Positions 1 to 12,050 of a DNA stretch of 64,000 nucleotides are shown in pieces. Position numbers and translations under genes: made by a program. Under the pieces are notes generated by a model that made no database searches, was not told the DNA's origin, and saw nothing but the letters and a program-made list of their open reading frames with translations. Within the stretch, counting starts at the first letter, position 1. Every line of letters starts with the position of its first letter. Location of the stretch: the NCBI GenBank assembly GCA_010094025.1, contig ML991821.1, forward strand, positions 1 to 64,000, in the 5' to 3' direction. The DNA is from Viridothelium virens. Its lineage: Eukaryota; Ascomycota; Dothideomycetes; Trypetheliales; Trypetheliaceae.

Positions 1-192
1 ACCTGCATCAAGATCTGCAGAAGCAGCTGCCATAGCAGCTTCACGGTCGTACATATTCACGCGCGTTGAGGTAGTTGATTTGGTGGATGAATTAATTGAG
101 TTGGATGCGGGGGGTGCGCCACTACTAGGTTGCGCCGGATCTAGGTGGTTTGACTTATCAATAACAGTATCGTGATGAAGGGAAGTACTCAT
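1..192 (-). CDS. N-terminus of an unidentified protein, cut by the window edge
   Basis: An ATG at 190-192 on the minus strand opens a reading frame that runs without a stop to base 1 (64 codons). The peptide begins MSTSLHHDTVIDKSNH, is rich in Ser, Thr, Pro and Ala, and ends in an alanine-rich stretch (AAMAAASADLDAG). Such a low-complexity start is common for cytoplasmic N-termini of fungal proteins. The rest lies outside the window, so no family can be named. Seen: an open frame with a good ATG. Inferred: that it is a real gene. Confidence 0.45.
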   Translation of the reverse strand, partial: MSTSLHHDTVIDKSNHLDPAQPSSGAPPASNSINSSTKSTTSTRVNMYDREAAMAAASADLDAG

Positions 193-1332
193 GTACCCGA
201 CTACATTACCGCCGAGGGGGGCTATTTACCATACATCCACGCGGTCACAATGTGCAAAAGTTATTTTTAAAAGTATATAAACGATTACAACCTTTTACAC
301 TTCTGCCTTCGGGCATTTGGTCATATTGTTACGATACAGAGAAGATTAGCATGGCCCCTGCACTAAGGATGACACGCATAATCAAAGAGAAGCTACCAAA
401 TTTTTTGCTGGGTAGTTCTCAAGTTCGATTATCGGTGTTGCAGAACTTTTTTTTTTTTTCCCTTCTTCGCTTTCGCCCATCATCGCCCCTTTGATTTCAT
501 TTACACTGCGATCTCATAATTTATTCGGATGGCTCGTATGCTCCGCTTCCTTGGTCTATTACTATACTCAACCCTCGCGGCGTTCAATAAAGTACCGAAT
601 ATGAGATTACTGAAATTCATTCATCTATTGACCCATCTTAGATTAAAGTAGCTCAGCTGATCAAGGAGTCATGGAGCTTCATTTTCAGGCATTTGAAGTT
701 CTATACCACAACTCTTGAGATCTTTCTAATTTGTGTATCAGATCAATCAGACAAATTGGCGACGAAATACCTGTGGCCGGTTCGAAAGATCACGTGATTC
801 GGGTTTGTCTTCGACGATCAAATCCTGGGCTTCAAATTCTGTTCCTTCGACCGAATCCGGGGGGGTTTTTTTTTTTTCGTACCTTGTCCTTCTTCACGAA
901 ATGTTGACCTTCGCACATAATGCATTCGTCATTTAGGTACAACGATGGCATTCCAGCATTCTTTGGCACATTCATCCAGGACCGGCCTCTTTTCCGCTTT
1001 CAGTTGTATCGTAAACTGTTGCAAATTCTCCGTACAAAGAAACATTTCCGGCTCCAGTGTGAGACGTTCATGTCGTACTAGCCCTATTTTTGAAGATCCT
1101 TAGCAATATGAGATGCATAGAGCGGAAAACGCCACAAAGCTGCAAAAAGTTAATGGTCGCTGCCGCAAGCGGAAGTTCATTCCCAAACCGATACATGAAA
1201 GGGAACATCAGGGTGAAACTCTTCTATTTAAGACGGGAGGTTGATGGCATATCTCGTACTTACGATTGGATGCTGCAAGACCTGAATCCCCAATCTTTAC
1301 ATCTTCATACACTCCTAATCTCATCCGCCATC
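193..1332. other. intergenic, no gene seen
   Basis: This is the space between two divergent genes. It is AT-rich with homopolymer runs, including seven G followed by twelve T at about 859-877 and a T run near 448-460. Short open frames here have no coding character I can recognise. It probably holds the promoter of the kinase-like gene and of the gene cut by the left edge. Confidence 0.5.
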
Positions 1333-2569
1333 ATGCCACGAAAATCGGATGTTATCAGAAAATGGTTTGGTAACAACATTTCTCTTGAGGAAGCTTTCCG
1401 CAAATATCATATCTTAGAGACAGATGATGCATACGAAGCACCATTCGAAGATTGTATCAAGACATCTTGGCCATACTATGCTCCTGCCGATTCCCTCCCA
1501 GCTTCTCTGCCTACTATCACAGACATTGAGAAAGTAAGAGGTACAGATAATGACTTAACGAAGCACAAGTGTGGGCTAGGTGATGGATCTGTATATCGAG
1601 TCAACGAAGTTTTTGCTGTAAAGTTCTCTCCCACTAAGACTATGATGCGGGTAAGCCTGAAAAAGTAGTTTTTACAGCAACAAAAAAAAACAGAGATGCT
1701 AAATTATATCCTTTGATCTATAGGAAATGGAGAACATGCTTTTTATAAAAAGAAATCCGAATGTCCGAATACCGAAGCTATTTGCAGCATATACACAACG
1801 TGCAGATCCGCTTGGTTATACATCCGATAACCCACCAAGGGGCGGGCCGAGATATACTTTGGATCAATTACCTCCTTACCATTTTCTTGTTATGGAATAC
1901 ATCGAAGGTTCCACTCTTCAAGAGAAATGGGAGGAGATGGAACAGGATGATAAGAAGAATGTCTGTATCAAGCTCGGTGAGCAGCTACGATCGTTACGTT
2001 CTATCCCGTCACCAGGCTACTATGGCCGTGCCCATCATCAGCCATTTCTTGAAACAGCAGGCTTCCTCATGACAAGAGAACAGGAACCTCTTGGTCCATA
2101 CGACACTTATGGTGACATGGTCATAGCCATGGCTGACGCCGCTGAGCTTCAGAGTGCACTCGGTACCCTCGAACCAGAGTGGAGCCCTAAGAAACAATTG
2201 ATCATCGACCATCTTCGGAACGCATATACAACCTGCGAGTACACTGAGGCAAAATTCACGCACACAGATCTCAAATTCGACAACATTATGCTTGAGCCTA
2301 TTATTGCCAGCCAAGAGCATGGAAAGCAAGAGTATAAAGTCGTTATAATTGACTGGACACGCGCCGCATGGTATCCAGCATGGGTTGAGGCCATGGATGT
2401 GCTTAGTCAGAGGCCCGACCGGACGATCAAGTCCTTCGCTGAAGAGCTTCAGCCATTGCCGGACATGGATATATTTCGCTATTACGTTGCACAAGGCTTT
2501 GAACCCTTCCCGCACAAAGATGCAGTATATTTCAGTCAGGTCATGGAGGAGCTGTGTATGATTCTATAA
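1333..2569 (+). CDS. phosphotransferase (APH/kinase-fold) family protein
   Basis: Two exons, 1333-1650 and 1724-2569, joined by a 73-base GTAAG...TAG intron at phase 0; 387 aa. The fold is protein-kinase-like, of the fungal aminoglycoside-phosphotransferase (APH) type. A hinge-like segment VMEYIEG lies at about residue 162, the catalytic loop HTDLKFDN at about 286-293 carries the Asp and Asn expected of this fold, and IIDWTRAAWYP at about 314 replaces the DFG metal-binding segment with DW, as in APH enzymes. The start MPRKSDVIRKWFG was chosen because upstream in-frame sequence looks non-coding. No signal peptide is evident, so it is probably cytosolic. These fungal families are large and mostly of unknown substrate; antibiotic resistance should not be inferred. 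Confidence 0.85.
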
Positions 2570-3851
2570 CAAAGAGGCGGGTAGGAAGACGGTAACAGGC
2601 ATGGGTCTTTGTATTCTTGATCATCTTAAGATAATGAAAGAACATCTATAGCGTTCCTGGGACAATATCTATTAGCTTGTAAGATGTTTCGACATTCTGG
2701 AATCATTCCATTACATTGCCCTGTCCCCGCAGACTAACACGAAAGCCGACTATCAGTCTCCTCCTCTCTTACTTTCTCTTCTCTTCTGAACCTTCGTCCG
2801 CGAAAAGACTAAGCTCATTACTCAGGCTCTCAAAGACTCTTCTCCTCCAGATGTTGAGCGTCTCTAAGGGGGAAGACCCTTCGGACGGGAAATCTGTGCT
2901 CGTACAAGCTACTTCGAATTTGTCACTCTGTGAGGATCGGATCCGCCCGCGCTCCCAAATAAGTCCCGCTGGTGTTTTTTGCCCTTTCTTGAACTCTTTT
3001 GTTCCTTCGTTGAACGAGGTTCTTGACCTCGTCTTTCACTGAGTCTAATCTCGCATCGTCTTCAAGGATCATGTCGACGCATACTTTGCAAAAGACGATT
3101 GTACACGATCTCTTCTGGTTGGCGTCCTGGTCTCTTCTGCATCCCCTCAAATTTCACGTATACGCATGAGCTTTCTTCCTTCTGGATCGTAAGAGGCAGT
3201 CCGCACCTCTGGCAAAAATTGCGTCGACTATATTGACAATACCCTGAACTGGTGTGTGGCGAATTGGTATTTAAGGCATTCGTAGCGGAAGTCTTGATAA
3301 CACATTGAGCAGAGCAAAGAACCTGTTCTCCCAGGCGAGAATTCCAGGATAATCATAGTGAGCTGATTTAAGAGGAGCGATTGAGGATATAAGAGAAGAT
3401 CTCGCGGTGGATCTCCGAGGCCTTAGCTATCCAGAGAAATCCAGAATGTCCCACAGCATTCAATAATGATCTAGTTGTAAGGGCTAACTTAGTCGGGAGC
3501 CTGCTGCCCATGGAAATATCAGACGATGTTTTTATTTCACGTGTCCCCCCTAAGTGGGCCGTGAGATGATCGGATATGTCTACCTACGCGATTTCTGCGG
3601 TCCGTCACCGTCACAGTGCAGACGCCAATGTCCGACCTTAGAGGTGGCTATACAACACTCAGTGTCATATATTACCCTGGACGCCAGAAATACTCGAAAA
3701 ACAGCATTGAAGGATTTTCTTCGCTCTCAGATATAGAATCAAAGGAGGTAGAGGTGGAAATGGGGCAAGTACCAACAACAATCTCGATTTCAGGCGGTAT
3801 TCTATGCTGCGCAGTGGGCAGAATGATCCACTCGTTATTGGAGTTCCCCCC
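2570..3851. other. intergenic; possible gene relic at 2920-3320
   Basis: About 1.3 kb separates the kinase-like gene from the 3' end of the glucan lyase. On the minus strand, about 3320 to 2923, pieces in different frames look protein-like: a Cys-rich stretch with CSMCYQDFRYEC, then NFCQRCGLPLT, then an acidic/basic stretch around VKDEVKNLVQRRNKR. They do not join into one frame by ordinary introns I could find. This may be a decayed small host gene. The rest shows nothing recognisable. Confidence 0.3.
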
Positions 3852-6800
3852 TCAATTCAGCCCAGCCACCTTCACAGCTATATATTTACCTGCACTTGAA
3901 CCTGAACTGGTATTCGGTCCAGCCAACGAGGGAACAAGCGCAACAGGTACACTCACGGACAGCACACCTCTTGTTGCATCGTAGCTTCCAATAAGTGTGC
4001 TGTCAGAAATAGCCTTTTCGTCCTGGTCTTGAAAGGAGAAGCTGACTTGGTGGGCATCAGTTGGAGCGGTTGATTTGGATGCCCAAATGCCGAGGTAATA
4101 AATGGATCCAATGTTGGAAGAGGCATCGTAGCCGTCCCACGGATGGGAAAGGGTGATTAAGCGATAAGATGGTGCATGGCTCTATTACCCTTTAGCTAAT
4201 ATATATAAGACGCGGTACAGTCTTCGCACCTGGCTAATTTTAACCTCACGATACTTGCTTTTGGCTTCGTTAGTACTATCGGCGTCGTTCGGATTGTGAA
4301 CGTCGGGCTGCTCTCGGTGTTTGTATTGCGGCAGATCCGCTGGAGCACTATCGCGACTGACCCCGTCATCAAGGTACATCGAATATGACTGTCGAGAGCC
4401 AAATCAGCCACCAAAGCCATACTATCGTGTTTGATGACCTACCGTGTCCTTGATGCCGGGATATACGTGTATGCAAACGGAGTTTTGATCATTCTCATTG
4501 ATCGATTGACGGACATCAATCTGTGGGATGATAGCTCCTGTGTATACGTCAGCGACGGACTTACAGAACCAGGTTGCTCTCTAACCAGCCCTGATGTATA
4601 TGGGTGTCACGTAGGCAATCTGAGAAGCGTTGTTAACGGCATCCGGTATGCTGCACCCGAATGATAACGTCGTGCCACCCGAAACCGGCTTCTCGAGCTG
4701 AGCAGCATGTTTTAATCCAACAGGGTCATTTCCAAGGCCACCAATATTGACCCGGAGATTTGACGGATACCACATGTCGGACCCAGGCAGGTAGATGTCG
4801 CGATTAGAAATTCCAGGATTTATCACAGGGCATACCAGAATATTATAACCTAGGAGATACTGATTATCGATGTAGTCGTCGTTTGCGTTGAACAAGGAGG
4901 TATCATCGGGATCGGTGACAAGCTAGGTTATTTAGAAAAGTTCCACGAATTTCAGACAAGCCATGATGAAATATAACATACCATTGCACGAGCAATCGGA
5001 AGACCATTGATCAGGTTTGCAAACATAGTATCATAGAGAACTTGTATCAGACTATATCGAAGCTGCACGTAGTACCGGCAGATTGGCTCGACGGACATGT
5101 AAAGACTGTATAGGTTGCTTGGAATCAGATTTCCGAACTTCTCGAATGCATAAGTGTACTGCCAGGGTTCCTACGCGGAGGTTAGCGTGAAGCGGCTGAG
5201 GATGAGCGAGGCTACAACAACAATGGAATGATTACCTGGAAGACTTTGGTATCAAAATGTTGATTGTAATGGTTTCGATACCACGGAAGTAAGAATGCAC
5301 CGCTGTACCAGCGGATCAGAAGTTCGGGGTCACACCAATGCGGTGGAGGCACATTCGACTGTGCCGGATCGAAGGTAAAACCTCCCATATCAACTCCGGC
5401 AATGGTCAGGCCACTATATCCTAGAGCAAGAACTTGAGCAAGAGAGATTCTCCAGAAGTCCCAAGAGCTTCCATTGTCACCAGTCCAAAGGCCCGCAAAA
5501 CGGTGCATGCCAGTCAAACTTCCTCGACCAATGATGAAATTACGTCTGTTCTCCCGCCCCTTCAGTTTATTGAGCCCATGGTAAGTCGCTTTGTGCAGAT
5601 TGTAGGAATAGAGACCCCAAAGCTCAATGGCCGTCTTGGTAGGAGTCTGCTTCTTAGGATCCTGATTATAGGTATCGTCCGACATGAGAATTCGAGAGGG
5701 GAATCTAAAATTCATTTTAGTAATACTCTTCAAAGACGCAAAGAACCCCTCAGCCCAACACTTACCCCAGCATATCGCCGTAGCAGTTCCCTGCTGCTGG
5801 CGTAGTCATGTCTTGCCATACAAATTCCAGGCCGTTGTCGAAGAGGTACTGATATTGCTCTCCCCATTTTTCCCGCGCTACGGCTCGGTTCAGATCCGGA
5901 TAGTAGCCAGGCTAAATCTTAGTCTCATCTATGAGCTCAGGACAGCGAAGACTTACAGTCCCTAAATTTGTGCCATAACTAACACCACCGTGGTAAGGGA
6001 AACCACTGTTATAATTCCCTTGCTGCTTACTCGGGTCAGGTTCAATGAAGACATAGTTATCACGATATATCGTTGCACCAATGTAGTCAGCAAAAGAAGG
6101 TCGTTCCCCCAGGTCGTCAGGATTCAAGCTAGTAGCATTCATTTGACCCGGGGTATCATACCTCCAGCACAAGGGCTTATTATTGGGAAGCCCATCCAGG
6201 TATCTCCTGTCCCCAACAAGCAAACTATAGCCAGTCAGCAACCCCTAACACTGAGAAGATAGTCGACGCTCACTTTGTGGCCGGATTCGATTTATCTTTC
6301 ATATCCCAGAAGTTTCGAAGAGCATTGTACGGATCGGAATCGCTTTCGCGAAGAGTCATTATCGGAGTGATGTTGGTACAACTCTTCACGCCGCGAGCCT
6401 TGAGATTTCTCAAAAAATCTCCAACATTTGGAAAGTTGATGCCGTTGACAGTGAAGGTGCGATAACGGTCCTAAAGATGTTTAGCTAACACAAGTATGGA
6501 AGTTTATGTGTTCGTGTATTCACCTGGAAGTCAACGTCAAGGTGCATGCCATCTAGAGGGATCTGAGACCGCTGATAGCCATCCACGATACCATTGACAG
6601 TGGCACTACTATCGTAGCCATAGCCTAGACAGCAGTTAACCAAAAAGGCAAGCCCTAATTTGGCCACGCTTGAACGTACATCCTTGATGATGTCCGAGGA
6701 CAAATCGAGGTTTTAGCTTAGGTCGCCCTACGATTGATGTATATTGCCTAAGAGAGGATTAAAAATTACCCACAAATTTCCTCACGGCCTCTTACCAGAT

Positions 6801-8103
6801 CATTCGAGGGACATCATCAGCAGTCATGATGTAAGCATCGAAAGTATTAAACCGAGTTGCTACGCCAATGGTTTTGGAATTAGTCCTTCCCAAGTCAAAG
6901 GCCACTTGAGAATAGTTGTCGACCATCAACCCCGTTACATTACGATAAGAAGGTGTCGCATTCATTTCAAGGAAGAACGGTGTCGAGTGATATCTGAACT
7001 GATTAGACCCAGGGTTGATATACGGAGCAAAGGGGACATCTAGCACGCACAAAGGCTCCCTGGTATCCAAGGCGCCCTGGCCATACACTTTGGTATAATT
7101 GTAATTGTCGTAACCTGTGAGAGTTATTAACAGCGGCGAGGATTAATCTTGTTGTCACTTACAGAAGTAGTTCATAAATGTCGGCTTCTTCAAGACTGTG
7201 CGTCCACCTTGCTCCCCAAAACCAAGATACTCCCCTGAAGGAGGCTTGACGACGTTCATAACGACATTATTGATCACATTGATGTTGGGGTCGCCCTGAT
7301 ACGAGAATACTTGGGACGTGGTTTGCCAGACAATCTGCTCTGCCGCGGATACACCACCGACACTAAGTTCCTTTAAAACTTCGGAGTCGGATGGCATGGG
7401 CTGCAAGACTCTCGTAGCCTGGTGATCAGTTAGTACAGTCGCAAGACTTTGAGTAGGCTTGTTACATACAATTATGCGAAATGGCGTTCCTAAGATGTGT
7501 AGACGAGTATTGACTTTCGGCGACGAGATTCCATCTTCATATTCGACAGACTGCGCATTAATATCAGTATTAGTGGAAAACTATAGAAGCATAGCAGAAT
7601 AACAGCATACGCTAAGGATCCAATGGTCGGGGTCCTTTGTTTGTTCAAAGGTTGTCTTCCACGACCATTTGTTCCCGGCAGGATAGGAGTTCCATGCTTC
7701 TGAGTCGCGGAATTCGTCTTGGAGGTGATCAACGAGATCTGCAAAGCTGTTCATAACAATCACGCGCCTATGTTTGTGCAAGTATGAGAATACGAGTTGG
7801 TAGATTAGTTGTGCTGCATGATACTAACGAGTTCGCATCTGGATACTGGCTGACGCTCGAGAACTTTGGGTTATATCGGATTCTCCAAATCTGAGGAGTC
7901 ACAAACTGAACCAAGCAATGCGTATCTTGATCTCTTCCAGTAGCACCTAGTGTCAAGTGTGCGGCATATCTAAGTGGATCGGTCTTGTCCACCGAATCGG
8001 AGGACTCTACTTTGACTACATGGTTAGGCCGCGCGAAGTTTGGGACAGAGCTGAAGAAGATATCTGCTGGAATGAAATTTAATGGGTCTGTTGGAATGGA
8101 CAT
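3852..8103 (-). CDS. alpha-1,4-glucan lyase (GH31 fold)
   Basis: Sixteen exons, read from the right: 7829-8103, 7611-7767, 7470-7550, 7163-7418, 6796-7114, 6680-6747, 6524-6624, 6274-6470, 5957-6224, 5766-5911, 5236-5704, 4982-5170, 4586-4922, 4443-4537, 4230-4388, 3852-4181. All phases close to 1148 aa, near the roughly 1070 aa of known fungal lyases. The enzyme eliminates 1,5-anhydro-D-fructose from non-reducing ends of glycogen or starch, without water. The nucleophile region is FVWQDMTTPA (Asp about 608) and the second acid is in FAGLWTGDN (Asp about 699). The VWQDMT form and the flanks GVSYGTN, YSYNLHKAT and YLDDGVSRDSAP match remembered fungal lyases (Morchella type) better than GH31 alpha-glucosidases. 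The N-terminus MSIPTDPLNF fits the family start; no signal peptide, so it should act inside the cell. Introns are 45-65 bases. A GH31 hydrolase is the alternative but fits less well. Confidence 0.92.
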
Positions 8104-9372
8104 AATGGACCCAAGGGTACTCCGAAGTGAGCTTCGAGATGGAAGACTGTCTGTCTTTCAACAGGGCCGTGGTCCATGCTGCCTTAAAGACCAATGAGTC
8201 GAGCACCAGGCAAGGAGAGACCCTCACTTGGCGTGGCATTCCGATTCCGATACGCATGTGGCTGCTGTGGGGTTTTGCAATATGTCGGTCGACTAATTAA
8301 CATCACGAAGAACGACCCTGGAGACAATGAGTCTAGAGCGTAGGGTACGTACCTAGGTACTCATGCTGCTATTCTATTCCCTTACGAAGGCGCTGCAGGT
8401 CGACAAGATCGACGGGAGATTGAGTACTCCAGCCATCACTAAACCTAGAGTGGCAACGAGCGAGGTGGGGTACATTCGCGTGATACGGCGGAACGGTAAC
8501 ATGCAGCCCCTTTGAGAACAACACCCTTCCCGCCAAGCTCCGTAGCTTCCAGGTGGCTAGCTGAATGGTGTAGGCTGCTCGAACGAGCTGGACGAGTTCT
8601 GCTGGCTGCATTAAGGCGTCAACCATCGCCAGCCTGAAAGCCTGGAGGGCCGCCCTGAATGAAATGCTGGCAGGAATGTGTCAGCACTGATGCGGCGTTC
8701 GTCCTTTGTTCATACAATTTCGACTGACATGTTCCGAGGCATTTTAGCTACTGACACACCGCGATAAGCAACTGCAACTTGGCTTAATCTGCAATCCTGC
8801 AAAAGTGAATGACCTGGGGACGTAGAAGATGAAGGGCGCAGAAGCAGCCAGCCTCATTCCACCGCTCGAATGCGTCAAACTCAAACCGAGTCCCATCAAG
8901 GCTTTCCGTACCAAGATAAGGTTCACCGCCGGAAAGAACAGCTTCGGAACACGTTCATTGGTGTCGAACTTGGCCCAGACCCTGCTTCAGCTCTTCACAA
9001 AAACGTGCATTTGGGCTCCGCATGCAGCTTGCGTCGTATCCGTAAACTCTCCATTATGCATCATTACAGAAATGCACAAGCAAAGTCACCACCGCCTGGT
9101 GCCGTGAATGAAACCAGAGCTATTGTTCAACGAGCCAGTAGGAGTGAGCATTTCCATGGGGGCACATTCCTTGGTACTGCAAGCCATGAGCTGCGGCGCG
9201 CATCCATCGATCTAGATCATCATCGACGTGGGTGCAGATATGGTATTGACTTCTCTTATCTTTAGCATTATCCATATCTCATATCGTCTATTTCTCCTTT
9301 GTCCTGTCTGGAAAGTCGAAAGGTAGAATCATTGGGAATCTGTTTTCCAGTAGTAGTTTGAGACTGTTCACC
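8104..9372. other. intergenic between divergent lyase and laccase genes
   Basis: This 1.27 kb should contain both promoters. Two open stretches, minus 8369-8660 and plus 8829-9107, lack a recognisable family and clear splice partners. The minus one (with AYTIQLATWKLRSLAGRV) looks mildly protein-like. I do not call either as a gene. Confidence 0.4.
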
Positions 9373-11735
9373 ATGGGTTTCTGGAAAAGGCTGACTGAGT
9401 ATCTCTATTTCGGATTCGATATTTCTAGACAGACTCGGCTTTCTGCTGAGCTCACCCCTCTTGAATATGCACCACCGGTTGTCGATGAGTTCAATGCTCA
9501 TGCAATTGATGGGACCTGCAATTCACCTAGCAACCGACAGTGCTGGTCGGCAGGATTCAACATCAGTACGGATTACGAGCTTAGTATCCCCAAAGGTGTC
9601 GTCCGAAAGGTAAGTTTTTGAACTGTGCAGCAAGCTCAAAGAAGTCGACTTAACAAGGCGATCCGGCAGTTCATCTTGGACGTCACCAACGAGACAATTG
9701 CACCAGACGGATACAACGTGAGCCGTATGCTGTTCAACCACTCTTATCCCGGGCCTACCTTAGAAGGCAATTGGGGAGATACCTTTGGTCTGTACCAGAC
9801 AACCCTTAACTCGAGTTTACTAGAGACTCATGAATGAGCCAGAGATCACTGTGAGAAATAAACTTGACAATTACAATGGCACTTCTATCCACTGGCATGG
9901 TATCCGACAGCTGAATAGCAACTGGTACGACGGTGTCTCGGGTGTCACTGAATGCCCGATTCCGGTAAGGCCAATGCACCGTTTGCTAGCACCAATGACT
10001 GATTAGAACAGCCGGGCGATGAGTTCACGTATGTATGGAGAGCGACTCAATATGGAACTTCGTGGTATCACAGTGAGCAAATTGCGAATTTAGAGCCCCT
10101 AAGTGATGCTAACTTCAGCCAGGCCATTTCAGTCTTCAGTGTCAGCTTCACATTCAAGCGCTCTCATGAGCCTGCTGACACAAAACAGATCCTGATGGTC
10201 TTGTCGGTGCCTTGAAGATTAACGGTCCAACAAGCATGAATTACGATGTCGATCTGGGGCCCGTTCTGATCACTGACCATTTTCACAAGACTGCTTTCTC
10301 GCAAGTGATCTTAGAGTACCTCGGTATGTTGACCTCTGAGAACCCACACACAAAAAGCAAACGCTGAACATAATTACGACAGGCCGTCCCCCTGCACCAG
10401 ATTCAATGTTAATGAATGGAAATGGCACCTACTATTGTTGTCCCAAGCTTGATCCGCTTTGCGTGGGCAATGTCAGTAACCCCAGGCTCACTACGTTCAA
10501 TTTCGTAGCCGGGAAAAGCTACAAATTGAGTCTTGTAAACACTGCGACTTCCACTCACACTACTTTTTGGATCGATAACCATAGCTTCTCCGTCGTTGCC
10601 ACGGATTTTGTGCCGATTGAACCCTACAACACATCTATTCTCAATATTGCTATCGGCCAACGCTACGATATCATTGTCCGCGCGAACGCAAGTCTGACTC
10701 AACAAACTGACTTCTGGATTCACGCCCGAGATTGTAACAACGGTGGCGCTCGATCTAATCTTGGCATTATCCGCTATAACTCCTCTTCTTCAATTATCCC
10801 CTATACACCGCCTCCTAAGGAGAAAGAGGTGTGCTACGGTTGTCTTGATGAGCTAAGCTTGAACCTAGTACCTAAGGTGCCTCGGAAAGTTAATCCTGCA
10901 GCTAATACGAAGTACTCTGCAGATTCGTTCAAGGTTCACTTGGTTGGCTATCCGGATGAATACCAACAGGACTCCTTGCTACATAAATGGGTGCTCAAGG
11001 ACTCATCACTCTACTTGGACTGGTCAGAACCTAGCCTCAGTCTTGTCAAGATCGCTTCTGACCGAGGTTGGAAAGAACCAAAATTTCCAAAGGGCTACGA
11101 ACCGGTGAACCTGCCATATGCAGATGACAGCTGGGTGTACTTTCTCATCGAAGGCAAATTCCAAGACTCCATCGATAACACAACGCGGAAAATATACAAG
11201 ACTCAAGCACCAGTAGCCCATCCAATCCACATCCATGGGCATGATTTTGTTATTCTAGCATCGGGCACCGAGCAGTACAATGCAAGCAACGTGAAACTCA
11301 AGTTGGATAACCCGCCTCGCCGTGACGTGGCGTTGCTTCCTGTTAACGGGTATCTTATCATCGCTTTCCAGAGTATGTCAATCTCCACAATCCCTACTCT
11401 TAACCTCGCTCAATAAAGTACCCGACTGCAAAAGGAAGCCTCTAATGTTAGTGTAGTGAATAATCCTGGAGTCTGGCTTATGCACTGCCACGTAAGTACT
11501 GCGCTATCTTCTAATATCTGTTATCTCTGTACTGTGCTGACAGCGTCTCAAGATTGCGTGGCATGCCAGTGGTGGTCTTGCACTCCAGTTTGTGGAGTCG
11601 CCTAACCAGATCGGACCAGCTTTCAATAATTCTGGCATTGTAGGCAAGTACTCTGAAAACTGTGCTAATTGGGGTGCCTTCTACACGGTCTTCAACAAGA
11701 ACAATGGAGCTACGCAGGAAGATTCAGGTATTTGA
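9373..11735 (+). CDS. laccase (multicopper oxidase)
   Basis: Nine exons: 9373-9609, 9670-9787, 9843-9964, 10012-10072, 10123-10140, 10189-10323, 10383-11372, 11457-11491, 11553-11735; 632 aa. It oxidises phenols with reduction of O2 to water. All four copper-binding motifs are present: HWHG (about 135), WYHSHF (about 177), [10 protein letters not shown] (about 510) and HCHIAWH (about 570). The protein ends in DSGI, the conserved C-terminal plug of ascomycete laccases. [12 protein letters not shown] near residue 49 is the usual start of the mature enzyme. The residues before it ([16 protein letters not shown]) are not a classical signal peptide, so an upstream exon may be missing from this model or export may differ. 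Exon 5 is only 18 bases and supplies part of the second copper motif. The donor at 9788 (GTCTGT) is weak but is needed for continuity. Confidence 0.92.
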
Positions 11736-12050
11736 GCTCACTGAACAGTGGCCGCTGAGAGTTCTCTGAATACGTTTTTTGGGGAACCAACTCCTTTCAG
11801 ATTGGCCGTCTCACGAGAAGTATATCCGAATTAATTTAATGCAAGCACAAGCTATGCAGCACCAAGTCGTTTACGCAGTCCTTGTACATGAGATACGATA
11901 CCGATTCAGATGACGGAACCCTTCTTTTGAGGCAAGCAGGAATTTTTGCTCTATGTAAAATGGGAAATCGCTTTTTGGTTTGAGCTCATGGGGTATCATA
12001 TAGTGAAAAATGACTACTGAAGTTGTTCGCATTGCCCATCATCCCTTCAC
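11736..12050. other. convergent 3' space, laccase / LTV1
   Basis: These 315 bases between two gene ends hold nothing but presumed 3' untranslated regions and termination signals. A possible extra laccase exon (about 11801-11910) would replace the DSGI ending and was not preferred. Confidence 0.5.

Noticed and set aside
9361-11735. A biosynthetic cluster formed by glucan lyase, laccase and the kinase-like gene
   Set aside because: Adjacency only. The laccase has no known role in anhydrofructose chemistry and the kinase substrate is unknown, so a joint pathway is not supported.
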